From positions 1 to 62,000 of the forward strand of contig JACVTC010000071.1 of the NCBI GenBank assembly GCA_016946835.1: a stretch of DNA of 62,000 bases, written 5' to 3'. The notes below the pieces were generated by a model. That model ran no database searches and had not been told where the DNA came from. It was given only the letters and a program-made list of their open reading frames with translations. Of this stretch, positions 11,888 through 22,145 are shown piece by piece. Position 1 is the stretch's first letter. Each line of letters starts with the position of its first letter. The position numbers were made by a program, and so were the translations under genes. This DNA comes from Neocallimastix lanati (nom. inval.) (lineage: Eukaryota; Neocallimastigomycota; Neocallimastigomycetes; Neocallimastigales; Neocallimastigaceae).

Positions 11888-13534
11888 CATATGTTATGGC
11901 TAGAGGAATTCAAAAAAAAAAATTATATAATATTAAAACACAAAAAAAAATTCTATTATTTCACAATAATTTTAATTTATTTATTATATTTTTATTTTAT
12001 TTTTATTATTATTTTTATTTATTTATTTTATTTTTATTTATTTATTTTATTTTTATTTATTTATTTTATTTTTATTTATTTATTTTATTTTTATTTATTT
12101 ATTTTATTTTTATTTTATTTTTATTATTATTTTTATTTTCTTATTTTTTTTTATTTATTTATTTTTATTATTTCTATTTTTATTTTCTTATTTTCTCTCC
12201 CCTAAAAAGGGGTTCCAAGGTAGTCAATTTATATCTTTTTGAAGATATAAAAGTAGCAAAGCCTCTGGAAGTAGTTGAAGAGATGGAAAAACAATAGATT
12301 TTTAAATCTCATTGATTATTTCCTTATTGTAATAAATAGAAATTTTATTATTTCCTAATATTCAAATTAACCAAAATAAATCTATAATATAAAAGATGCA
12401 TTATAGATAAGAATTAAACAAAAAAAAGAGAAGCAGTATTACAATAAAATTGAATACTTTAACTTAATTTTGATACTAATTTAATATGTAATCTTATATA
12501 TTAATTTGAATGACATAATAGAAAATAAAATACATTTATTAATATATGAAAAATCTTTTACAATTTTAAATACAGAAAATTTTATTTTATTTATTTCTTT
12601 CATTTCAATTATTTCTTAATTCGAAAGACAGAAATATTGATAAAGTTATTTAAGTTGTTTATATACAGGAATTATTCCTTATTTAGAAGAATAATACTAA
12701 AAGTAATTAGTACTATGTTATTGATAAACTCTCATAAATTTAATTTACCTTTATAAGGAATGAACATAAATTTAAATTAAATTTTATGTATAAACTTAAA
12801 TTTTCAGATCAAATAATATAGTAAAATTATTAATGTAAAGAATACATAAATTTATTAATATTTTAAAAATCACATTGACTATATTAAAAGGTTTTTAATA
12901 AGGATCAATTTATTACTTCATTCTTTATCACATATGGTACAGGACTTTTGAAATTGATGGATGTATAATAATATATTGGTAAATAGATAGTGGACGTATA
13001 AAAAGTACGAAAAACTTATACAATATTTATTTATTTATTGATTGATTATTTATTAATTTATTTATTTAAAAATTTATTTAACTATATATTATTCATCCAT
13101 TTATTTATTTGTTCATTTATTTATTTATTCCTCCATTACATAAAAAAAAGAAAAGAGAGAGATTTAAAACAATATTATTACAAAATATTTTATAAATTTT
13201 GGTAATACATTGATTAGTTAAAAATAATTTTGTGTAACAATAAAATAATAATAAAATTTTAGATATGAATATTAATAATAAAAATAATAAAAAGTTTATA
13301 ATATAAAATAAAATTTATCAAATGTATAATAAAAATATAATAAGAATAAAATAAAATTATTTTATAGCAAAATATTAATAATTATTAATATATATATTTA
13401 TATAATAATAAAGGAAATATTGATAAAGTTAATAAAGATAATAATTAATTAATAAAATAGATTTAAAACATATTTATATGGAGAAATAATAAAATTATTA
13501 TAATTTAAGGTATTTGGGTAAATACTGTATCACA
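11888..13534. other. Non-coding AT-rich stretch with T-rich microsatellite
   Basis: A TTTTATTTATTTA-type repeat fills about 11975-12185; open frames through it are artefacts of the repeat. A short hairpin ATATCTT-TTTG-AAGATAT lies near 12230-12248, next to a CCCCT/AGGGG pair near 12198. From 12300 to 13534 I see no gene or recognisable element. Confidence 0.6.
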
Positions 13535-15175
13535 TTGTAATAATTTAATTAAAAAATTATAATTAAATTATTAATCATTAATATTAGCTCTAACTGCTAA
13601 TATTAAAGGTTTAGAAAAGAATCATACTTACCTATGGTTCTTTCTAATTTTCGAGTTTATTATAACGAATTATAATAGACGAAACACTAAAATTGATAAA
13701 GAAAAGTTTTAATTATAAAATCTGTTTTATTAAAATAATTTGTTTTATTATTTATTAGAAATTTTAAATGTTAAAACTATTGTTATTATTATTATATTAT
13801 AATTGTTATAATAATAACTCTTGATTTCTCAAAGAGAACTTAAGAGCCTTATTTATACTTTTTTGTCAAAATAAGATTAAAATCAAAAGGGGTTCTAATC
13901 TTAACAAATCTCTTATCTAGGAAAAGACTAGAAGAAAAACCTAGATAAGTTTTTTGATCGATATTCTATCCATATCGATCATCGCGTTAATTAAGTAAAA
14001 CCGATTACTTTTAAGAAGTAATTGGAAAAACCTTAATTAACCGATTACTTAATCTAATATAATGATCGAAAATAAAAGAATAAAATAATGAAAATTATTT
14101 CGATCATAAAATTTAAAATTTAATCTATTTAGTTCTATTTTATAGAACTTTACATAAAAAATATAAAACAATACATTAATAATAAAATACATGATTATTT
14201 AATATCTTAATATTTTTATTCATTTATTTTTTATTTAATATTATTCAAACTACACTTTATTGAATAAGGATGTTTTTACATAATTGAAGTACATTATTAA
14301 ACATTTGTACTTTTTCCATATCATCCAAAAATTCTAATCTATTCATAATTATTACATATGGTTTTAATTTCATTAATTTCTTCATTAATCCTATTTTTTC
14401 TAGCAATAAATCTTGGGTAGTTAACTCTTGGATTTTTCAAAATATTGGCCTCGTAGTCTAAACGTTCTTGGAAATCTTCCAAACAGTCATACCATAACTC
14501 TAAGTCCTTTTTAATATTTAAAATATGTCTAGTATTTTCCATGTTTAATAAAGACATTTTTCTTGTTAATTGTTTTTTGATTTCATAATAATTTTCATTA
14601 TTGTTTTCTAATGTTAATATTTCTAATTTAATATCTAGAATTTCTTTAATATGATCTACACTAACTTCTAAATTTCTTTCAAAAGAAGAATAATGTAAAT
14701 CAAAGTTTTCGAAATAACTATTAAATAATCTTCTAGACATTTGTTTTTTTAAAATAAAAGTTTATATTTTGTTGATGTTAAAAAATAATAAAAAGATTAA
14801 AAAATTATATACTTTATTCTTGTTTATATGTATAGTTTGAATCTATTGCTTAATCGGTTATTTAATATTTAACCGGATATCATCAAAGGTTACTTTTCGT
14901 TAAATTCAAGTTTGTTGTTGTTTTCTTAATAATCCTAATCCTATTAAAACGTTAACTATAACCCTTTGTATTAAGTTTATCCTTTTATTTAATGATTATA
15001 ATATTTATTCATTTAATTTTTTTAAATTAATTTATTTATAACTAATTAATATTATGGTTAAATTAGAAATAATATAAAATTATTTAAGATTCATTTTTAA
15101 CAAAATTAACACACACACACTACTACGTCATATTAACCAATCATTGTAGAAATTTTATTCTGGGTTTTAATATAA
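13535..15175 (-). repeat. Left terminal inverted arm of the capsid element
   Basis: Mirror image of 20421-22061; positions in the two arms sum to 35596 throughout. The outer 821 bp (13536-14356) look like an LTR: ends TGTAATAATT, a TATAAATA box (13850-13857, minus strand), and hairpins near 13805-13840, 13913-13955 (CTTATCTAGG/CCTAGATAAG) and 13956-13981 (GATCGATAT/ATATCGATC). The inner part holds the 133-residue gene and ends in the promoter of the 135-residue gene. Confidence 0.9.
14339..14740 (-). CDS. Arm-encoded coiled-coil protein, left copy (133 residues)
   Basis: I do not recognise a family. The protein is almost wholly helical and charged, with heptad-like spacing across about residues 20-130 and no membrane segment, signal peptide or cysteine cluster. 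It is identical to the protein at 20856-21257, which is its mirror copy in the other arm. A TATATAAT-type box lies about 50-70 bases upstream of the ATG. The gene reads outward toward the element end, and its last six codons overlap the start of the LTR-like block. It could be a virion-associated or DNA-binding accessory protein, but nothing in the sequence proves this. Confidence 0.7.
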   Translation of the reverse strand: MSRRLFNSYFENFDLHYSSFERNLEVSVDHIKEILDIKLEILTLENNNENYYEIKKQLTRKMSLLNMENTRHILNIKKDLELWYDCLEDFQERLDYEANILKNPRVNYPRFIARKNRINEEINEIKTICNNYE

Positions 15176-15427
15176 TTTATTAATAATATAATAGAATATA
15201 AAATACATCATATACATATACATATAAAATAATATCACAATAATAAACCTTTATTTTCGTCGTTTATATTTTGCAAATAGCCAATATCATAAATAAATAT
15301 AATAAATAATAATAGAAATAATAAATAATCACATATACCATCATATATCAAATTTTATTTAGAGAGTATTTCATTCAATAATTCATTACTTATTTTAATT
15401 AATTAATAATCATACCAAACGTTTTAA
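15176..15427. other. Non-coding spacer downstream of capsid gene 2
   Basis: AT-rich, with ACATATACATATA-type simple sequence. It separates the left arm from the end of the second capsid gene. No gene seen. Confidence 0.5.
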
Positions 15428-16482
15428 TCAAACGAATTTTGAATAACGCAAACCCCTAAAGGTAACGTCAATTGTAAAATCAAGACAAAAAGTACTATCT
15501 TTTAAAAGATTGTTAAATTCAATTTGTCCATTACTAAACTTATATGTTGGTCCATCACCAGCAATAACATTTATTAAAAATGTTGGCTTAAAAGAAACAG
15601 ATGGATTATTCATTGGATTAGTAGGTAAATTAGTATTCCATTTAAAAGGTTGATATCTTTGTTCTATATAAGAACTTGTATCATTATTAATTGTTTTATA
15701 CATTCTATATTCATTACTATCTTTATCACGAACATATTGAGGTTTAAGACTACTAACTGGAACATACTGAGATTTCTCAACTAAAGATTCTGGATACAAA
15801 TACCTTGTTAATCTTAAACTACTACCTGAACCAAGATTTCTTATCAAACTTGATGAATAAGTAGTAATTCTATTACCAACAGTACAATAAAATACTTTAC
15901 TAGTAGTATTAACATAACTTTCAATACCATCATCATCATCATCATCATCATCATCACCACCACCAAGAGGATCAGCAGTAATATCATAATCATGAGCTGT
16001 TAAATATATTGGACTTTCCGAATCAGGTTTACCAAATTTAAATTGAACATCTTCTTTAGATAATCCAGTTCTATCCCAAGCAGTAACAAAGTTAATTGTT
16101 TTGGATAAACAAATCCACTATTAGTACCATCATCAGGAGAACTTTGAGGCCAATCAACAGATGTAACATCAACTTTAATAGCATTAATTTTAATCTGATC
16201 ATAGATTTCCGATATATTTTTAAAATAATCACTATTTCTAATAACTTCATAAATATTAACAAAAGCACAACCAGTATTTCTAATTGTAATTATATTTTTA
16301 TCCAAAAGTTCATTATCTGCGAAAAAAGGATCAGCATGCAATTTTATAGCTTCTAGATACTGTCCACATTGAATATTCATTTTATGTCTTAATACAATGT
16401 TACAAGAATCATTTTGGTTAAACGATGCCCGCATATTACCAACAGACTTCCGTCTGCTAATACCAGACCGATAATTAACCAT
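15428..16482 (-). pseudogene. Second capsid gene, interrupted by one frameshift
   Basis: This is a shorter paralog of the capsid at 18396-19868. Shared landmarks are the basic start leading to GNMRA, the block YDQIKINAIKVDVT, a TAWDRTGL block, LTRYLYP, VSFKPTFL and the terminal VTFRGLR. The start ATG is at 16482. A longer reading from 16521 adds a hydrophobic stretch not present in the paralog. Near 16090 a missing base shifts the frame, and the second part then runs open to the stop at 15428. A run of nine Asp codons lies near 15928-15954. The gene ends without the splice donor seen in its paralog. Confidence 0.8.
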
Positions 16483-16524
16483 TTTTAAATAATTTAAAAC
16501 ACAAAAATTAAAGAAAAACACACA

Positions 16525-16532
16525 TATTTATA
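16525..16532 (-). promoter_or_regulatory. TATA box of capsid gene 2
   Basis: TATAAATA on the minus strand, 43 bases upstream of the ATG. The surrounding leader (AACTTTAAATTT upstream; GTGTTTTTCTTTAA downstream) is nearly the same as at capsid gene 1. Confidence 0.65.
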
Positions 16533-16618
16533 TAAATTTTAAAATTTAAAGTTTAATTTATTTATTTATTTATTATAAAATACATTCATTAATATACCAA
16601 ATTTATTTTAATAATGAA

Positions 16619-18317
16619 TTAATTAAATAATAAACCAAAATCAAATAAAGTATCCTTAAAAGAACAACAATAATATCTCGTAATATTGCCTGAAGAATTA
16701 ATATTTTCACTTCTTACAAACATTTCACATACAAAACTATCTTCTGTATATAATAAAATATCCTGTACACCTACACTACTACTAAACTTATAAACATTCA
16801 TATCATTAGAAGTATTATTATTAATATCTATAATACTAGAACTATTTCTATATAATACATCAATATACCATCTATTAGTATAATGATACAAAACTATATA
16901 AAATTTATTTTGTACATCCATAGAATAACTACTACCAGAACTAATTACTGCATCAGGAGTACGAAGGTAAAAACCATTTATACTAACATCTTTAATTTCA
17001 AATTTAGTATTTACAGGTTGTATATTACTATCACTACAAGTAATTTCTTTAACTCCAATATAATCTGTATTATTAGCTTGATTATAATCTAATATACTAA
17101 AAGTACTTGGTAATACAGTAGGTTCAAACGTATATGAATTTAATATTTTACTACTAACATCAACGCTTCCACTAATACTATCAACTGCATCATAACCACT
17201 TGGAATAGGAATAGTAAAATTACCAATATTATTAATTTGATAATTTGAAATTTGTGTAATTAATGGACTTGGTACATTAACAATAAATGTTCCAATAGAT
17301 GCTGGTAAACTCCTAGCACGATTACTATTACTTTGATATATTTCTAATTCATCATCAGCATCATTATTACCTAAAATATATTGGCCATTAGACTGTAAAA
17401 TAATATTATTTTGTAATGGAGGAACCACATCTTGATAATTCAATTTTATCTTTCTAACACCAGCATGTAAAGTTTGATGAATAGTATTATAATCATTAAT
17501 ATCAAATTCATAAGGAAAACTATGTACGGTAGTTTCAAAATATTCCAACACATCAACAGTAATCTCAATTCGATTTTTCATTTCAGTACCAGGAGTTTCA
17601 CCAGGATGATCTGGATCAGGAGATGGGTAATGTCTTGTGGTCATTTTTTGAACAACATTATTAGTAATATTAGAAGCAATAGTTCCAAGTGTATTTGGTT
17701 CAACAGCAGTAATAACTAAATTCGCAGCATTTAAAGCAATCTTAAAAGTCGTATGATTATCTTGCCAAAACTCAACAGGATTCAACATACCAAAACAACC
17801 TAACTGAACATCACGATTATTCATATTTAATCTCATAATATTATAATTATAAGTAGATTCAGTAATAAAATTATCCTGGCTAGCACTATAAGTCATATTT
17901 TTTAATGCCAAATTAATAGATTTAAAACCAACAAAATTAGTATTATTTAATTGATTATATCTAACAATATCAAGATTATATACATTATAAGTATCCACAG
18001 AATAATTTTGATTTTCATTCATAATAAACGAATTTCCTAATTCATCAAAACCCATTCTACCAACAAATGTAAAATAATTATTATGAACAAAGGGAATAAC
18101 ATTATATTTTTGGGGATCTAACAAAGCTGGATATTCTATTAACTTAATATCATTATTAACACTAACTTGTTTCATAGCTACTTTTCCACTAGTAGGTGAT
18201 ATAACAAAATCTCTTAAATGTTCAACTCTAATAGGATCTAAATTATCATAATTGTCATCATCATAAAATAAATTTGGTATATCAAAATAACGTATTTCAT
18301 CAATAATTCTAGGATCT
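16619..18317 (-). CDS. Spliced C-terminal extension of capsid 1: three beta-rich repeats
   Basis: This exon is open for 565 residues from an acceptor at 18317 and joins in frame to the capsid gene upstream, giving a predicted 1055-residue protein. An internal ATG at 18175 could also start a 518-residue protein. Counting from that ATG, the core motif YNQ-NNT-[NF/DY]-[VI]G-K-I occurs near residues 73-86 and 364-377, with a third, weaker version (YNTIHQTLHAGVRKI) near 229-243. Each is followed by a beta-rich stretch of about 135-155 residues, so the exon looks like three copies of one domain. I know no named family for it. A surface spike or host-attachment role is a guess, by analogy with readthrough capsids. 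Confidence 0.75.
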
Positions 18318-18399
18318 CTAACTTAAAAATAAAAAATAGTTAGTAATTACTAAGTAAGTTAACGGTATAAAATTATATGATATTTGGATATATACTTAC
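18318..18399 (-). other. Spliceosomal intron with two alternative 3' ends
   Basis: The 82-base intron has a GTAAGT donor (18394-18399), a perfect TACTAAC branch site (18339-18345) and two acceptors 4 bases apart, AAG ending at 18322 and TTAG ending at 18318. Using the outer AG opens the 565-residue extension. Using the first AG, or leaving the intron in, gives the same 490-residue capsid ending V-V-stop. Confidence 0.8.
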
Positions 18400-19868
18400 A
18401 CTACTTGAACTTTACGAAGACCTCTGAAGGTTACTCCAATATCAAATTCTAAATTAAATTTAACAGGTTTAATCATTCCAGTAGTTTTAACCTCATTAAT
18501 TGCTTCCTCTTGAGCATTAGTATAATCATATTGTATAGCACCAACTTCATTATGACCTAATATACCAAGCAAAAATGTTGGTTTAAATGGAACAACAGCA
18601 CTTTCATAAAGATTTGTTAAACTATCTTTAGACCAACCAGTTTCAACTAATCTATACAAATAATGAGTACCACCAGTATTATCTTTAATCTGTTGATCCG
18701 TCAATGAACTTGTACTATAATAAGTACTTTTTTCTTGTTGACTAGAAGGATATAAATATCTAGTTAAATTAAAACTAGCACCACCAACTAATTGCTTAGT
18801 ACTAGCTGAAGAATAACTTGATATATCATCTCCAATAGTACACATAATATATCTATCACCATAAACACCATGTGCTGGATCATCATCAGCAGCATCAACT
18901 CTACTAGCTTGTCCATTAGTATCATTAATTGGCCAGAATGTTTCACCAGGTTCAATTAAATCAATTTGAGCTTCATTTAAACCAGTTCTATCCCATGCAG
19001 TAACAATAGTCAAAGCTTGAGGATATTGATAACTCTCTTTTTCAAATGATTCAATTGGAATTTGATTTGAATTAGATTGAGTTAAACCAGATATAATACC
19101 ATCACCCCAAGTACCATTTTGACCTTGTGGACCACCTTGAGAAGATCTACAATTTACTATATATTTAACATCATCTGGGAATGCAATTAAAAAGGGTGAA
19201 TTTCTTGGAATTGGCATTGCTCTATAAGAATATCTATGTACAGTTTGAACAGGTGGATCTTGATTATCATTTTCTACAAATTCTTTTACTGGAATACCAG
19301 GAACAATATATCTTGGATTCATAGGACCTTCATCTTCATTAGCATCAAAATCAGGATTCAATACATAATCATCTGGACCAGGTACTCTTATAGATTGAAC
19401 ATTTTCATAACCAGGATTATACTTACTACCAGCTGCAACAATATTATTAGCACTTCTACTTTGATCAAACACTGACCATTGAACAGGTGTAACTTTTACT
19501 TTAATAGAACTAATTCTAAATTGATCATACATACCAGAATAACTTGAAAAGAAATCTGATTTCATTAATAAATCATATATATTTACAGCACAAGTACCTA
19601 TATGTTTTAATGTCTCTGCATCAGGATAATCATGCGCAAAAGCTTCATGTTCATGATTATCAAAATATGCTGAAGTTCCTGCATAAACAGTATGCATTAA
19701 ATTTATAACAACATTACTTACATCATTTTGATTATTCGCAGCTCGCATGTTACCTCTAGCACGCTTAACCAAAGAACTAGAACCAGAACTAAAAGGCCTA
19801 CGTCTAGAAGCACCAATACGTCTTGAATAATTATTATAATTTCTTCTATATCTAAATCTACTACTCAT
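18396..19868 (-). CDS. Single-jelly-roll-type capsid protein (ssDNA-virus-like), capsid 1
   Basis: The 490-residue protein has an Arg-rich N-terminus (about residues 3-40, with RYRRN, SRRR and KRAR) typical of small ssDNA-virus capsids. A beta-rich body follows, with YDQFRISSIKVKVTP (114-128), a TAWDRTGL block, FNLTRYLYPS, VPFKPTFL and the terminal VTFRGLR. That order (a Y-x-x-[FY]-[RK]-I strand, an x-x-D block, then F-x-G-x-R at the end) resembles capsids of CRESS-DNA viruses. This is pattern recognition, not a search result. The gene is intact and has a TATAAATA box and a paralog at 15428-16482. Its last codon overlaps the donor of an intron leading to a large extension. Confidence 0.8.
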   Translation of the reverse strand: MSSRFRYRRNYNNYSRRIGASRRRPFSSGSSSLVKRARGNMRAANNQNDVSNVVINLMHTVYAGTSAYFDNHEHEAFAHDYPDAETLKHIGTCAVNIYDLLMKSDFFSSYSGMYDQFRISSIKVKVTPVQWSVFDQSRSANNIVAAGSKYNPGYENVQSIRVPGPDDYVLNPDFDANEDEGPMNPRYIVPGIPVKEFVENDNQDPPVQTVHRYSYRAMPIPRNSPFLIAFPDDVKYIVNCRSSQGGPQGQNGTWGDGIISGLTQSNSNQIPIESFEKESYQYPQALTIVTAWDRTGLNEAQIDLIEPGETFWPINDTNGQASRVDAADDDPAHGVYGDRYIMCTIGDDISSYSSASTKQLVGGASFNLTRYLYPSSQQEKSTYYSTSSLTDQQIKDNTGGTHYLYRLVETGWSKDSLTNLYESAVVPFKPTFLLGILGHNEVGAIQYDYTNAQEEAINEVKTTGMIKPVKFNLEFDIGVTFRGLRKVQVV

Positions 19869-19923
19869 TTTTAAAAATCTATAATATTAAACACAAACAC
19901 AAAATTTTAAAGAAAAACACTGC

Positions 19924-19931
19924 TATTTATA
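19924..19931 (-). promoter_or_regulatory. TATA box of capsid gene 1
   Basis: TATAAATA on the minus strand, 56 bases upstream of the ATG, preceded by AAAAAAG. The leader is shared with capsid gene 2. Confidence 0.7.
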
Positions 19932-19956
19932 CTTTTTTGGAAATTTAAAGTTTAAT

Positions 19957-20364
19957 TTATTTATTATTTAATAAATCTTCATCAATACAATTTCTATTAA
20001 TTTTATCTAATGGTACAAATGCTAAACAACCATTATAATAATCCTTTATAACTTCCAATGGCACTAAATCCATAAATTCTTCAATATAACAAGATTTCTT
20101 ATATTCATTTAAAGCTATTTTATTATCCAATTCTTTTAATAATTCAATTCTCTTTTGATTAGCACTTAAAAAAGATGCAATTTTTTCATTAGCAACAATT
20201 ATTTCATTACTAACACTATTAGTAAAATTTCTTAAATTACAGGTATCTTCTTCAATGTCTTTGATACATCTCTTAAGTAATATAAGTTTTGAATACCGGT
20301 CACGGCTTGATACGTTATTAATGGTTCCTGATTTGGAATTATTAGATATTTTAGAATTATCCAT
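19957..20364 (-). CDS. Small coiled-coil protein of the capsid element (135 residues)
   Basis: Not recognised. A Ser/Asn-rich start (about residues 1-20) leads into a charged helical region with heptad-like spacing (about 25-95), followed by a more hydrophobic tail. No membrane segment or signal peptide is seen. It is the first gene of the leftward cluster, ending about 90 bases upstream of the capsid 1 ATG, and has its own TATA box. It differs in sequence from the arm-encoded 133-residue protein, although both are helical. Confidence 0.7.
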   Translation of the reverse strand: MDNSKISNNSKSGTINNVSSRDRYSKLILLKRCIKDIEEDTCNLRNFTNSVSNEIIVANEKIASFLSANQKRIELLKELDNKIALNEYKKSCYIEEFMDLVPLEVIKDYYNGCLAFVPLDKINRNCIDEDLLNNK

Positions 20365-20417
20365 TTTATAATTATATTATAATTAATCATTAAAGATAAA
20401 TTTAAAAAAAATAGTCC

Positions 20418-20425
20418 TATTTATA
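20418..20425 (-). promoter_or_regulatory. TATA box of the 135-residue gene
   Basis: TATAAATA on the minus strand, 54 bases upstream of the ATG. The inner end of the right arm falls inside it, so the left arm contains a truncated copy of this promoter. Confidence 0.6.
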
Positions 20426-22061
20426 TTAAAACCCAGAATAAAATTTCTACAATGATTGGTTAATATGACGTAGTAGTGTGTGTGTGTTAATTTTGTTAAA
20501 AATGAATCTTAAATAATTTTATATTATTTCTAATTTAACCATAATATTAATTAGTTATAAATAAATTAATTTAAAAAAATTAAATGAATAAATATTATAA
20601 TCATTAAATAAAAGGATAAACTTAATACAAAGGGTTATAGTTAACGTTTTAATAGGATTAGGATTATTAAGAAAACAACAACAAACTTGAATTTAACGAA
20701 AAGTAACCTTTGATGATATCCGGTTAAATATTAAATAACCGATTAAGCAATAGATTCAAACTATACATATAAACAAGAATAAAGTATATAATTTTTTAAT
20801 CTTTTTATTATTTTTTAACATCAACAAAATATAAACTTTTATTTTAAAAAAACAAATGTCTAGAAGATTATTTAATAGTTATTTCGAAAACTTTGATTTA
20901 CATTATTCTTCTTTTGAAAGAAATTTAGAAGTTAGTGTAGATCATATTAAAGAAATTCTAGATATTAAATTAGAAATATTAACATTAGAAAACAATAATG
21001 AAAATTATTATGAAATCAAAAAACAATTAACAAGAAAAATGTCTTTATTAAACATGGAAAATACTAGACATATTTTAAATATTAAAAAGGACTTAGAGTT
21101 ATGGTATGACTGTTTGGAAGATTTCCAAGAACGTTTAGACTACGAGGCCAATATTTTGAAAAATCCAAGAGTTAACTACCCAAGATTTATTGCTAGAAAA
21201 AATAGGATTAATGAAGAAATTAATGAAATTAAAACCATATGTAATAATTATGAATAGATTAGAATTTTTGGATGATATGGAAAAAGTACAAATGTTTAAT
21301 AATGTACTTCAATTATGTAAAAACATCCTTATTCAATAAAGTGTAGTTTGAATAATATTAAATAAAAAATAAATGAATAAAAATATTAAGATATTAAATA
21401 ATCATGTATTTTATTATTAATGTATTGTTTTATATTTTTTATGTAAAGTTCTATAAAATAGAACTAAATAGATTAAATTTTAAATTTTATGATCGAAATA
21501 ATTTTCATTATTTTATTCTTTTATTTTCGATCATTATATTAGATTAAGTAATCGGTTAATTAAGGTTTTTCCAATTACTTCTTAAAAGTAATCGGTTTTA
21601 CTTAATTAACGCGATGATCGATATGGATAGAATATCGATCAAAAAACTTATCTAGGTTTTTCTTCTAGTCTTTTCCTAGATAAGAGATTTGTTAAGATTA
21701 GAACCCCTTTTGATTTTAATCTTATTTTGACAAAAAAGTATAAATAAGGCTCTTAAGTTCTCTTTGAGAAATCAAGAGTTATTATTATAACAATTATAAT
21801 ATAATAATAATAACAATAGTTTTAACATTTAAAATTTCTAATAAATAATAAAACAAATTATTTTAATAAAACAGATTTTATAATTAAAACTTTTCTTTAT
21901 CAATTTTAGTGTTTCGTCTATTATAATTCGTTATAATAAACTCGAAAATTAGAAAGAACCATAGGTAAGTATGATTCTTTTCTAAACCTTTAATATTAGC
22001 AGTTAGAGCTAATATTAATGATTAATAATTTAATTATAATTTTTTAATTAAATTATTACAA
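20421..22061 (+). repeat. Right terminal inverted arm of the capsid element
   Basis: Reverse complement of 13535-15175 with the same length. It contains the plus-strand 133-residue gene and an LTR-like outer block (21240-22060) with ends TGTAATAATT/AATTATTACA, a TATAAATA box (21739-21746) and the hairpins listed for the left arm. Confidence 0.9.
20856..21257 (+). CDS. Arm-encoded coiled-coil protein, right copy (133 residues)
   Basis: This is the mirror copy of the gene at 14339-14740, with an identical predicted protein. It is mostly helical and charged, with no recognised family. A TATATAAT-type box is at about 20786-20793. The gene reads outward toward the right end and its last codons overlap the first bases of the LTR-like block. 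That both copies are intact and identical argues for recent duplication, gene conversion or a replication mechanism that copies one arm from the other. Confidence 0.7.
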   Translation: MSRRLFNSYFENFDLHYSSFERNLEVSVDHIKEILDIKLEILTLENNNENYYEIKKQLTRKMSLLNMENTRHILNIKKDLELWYDCLEDFQERLDYEANILKNPRVNYPRFIARKNRINEEINEIKTICNNYE

Positions 22062-22077
22062 AATAACTAGCAAATTA

Positions 22078-22145
22078 GTAATCATTGTTCAATGGTAAGT
22101 TATCACAACCATCGGGCTGAACCTTTAGGGTTCGACACGCACTTT
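22078..22145 (+). other. tRNA-like remnant beside the capsid element
   Basis: TTGTTCAATGG (22085-22095) resembles a Pol III A-box and GGTTCGACAC (22129-22138) a B-box. The stems do not close as a functional tRNA, so this is at best a decayed tRNA-derived sequence. Confidence 0.3.

Larger units (their letters stand above)
13536..22060. mobile_element. Virus-like element: capsid genes between 1.6-kb inverted termini
   Basis: Two mirror-image arms of 1641 bp (13535-15175 and 20421-22061) enclose 5.2 kb that codes leftward for a 135-residue protein, a jelly-roll-type capsid with a spliced extension, and a second, frameshifted capsid. Each arm carries one copy of a 133-residue gene. The outer ends read TGTAATAATTT...AAATTATTACA. 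Every gene inside the arms has its own TATAAATA box. No Rep, polymerase, integrase or transposase is visible, so replication would need a helper, the host, or a segment outside the element. No target duplication was found at the edges. Confidence 0.8.

Noticed and set aside
11891-12297. Open frames through a T-rich repeat, one ending in a charged tail
   Set aside because: Most of the protein is a TTTTATTTATTTA repeat translated to Phe/Tyr/Leu; no promoter, homology or conserved core is visible.
13535-22061. Polinton/Maverick identity for the capsid element
   Set aside because: Long inverted termini fit, but there is no DNA polymerase B, retroviral-type integrase, ATPase or double-jelly-roll capsid.
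13535-22061. DIRS-type retrotransposon
   Set aside because: Inverted termini are shared, but no reverse transcriptase, RNase H or tyrosine recombinase is present.
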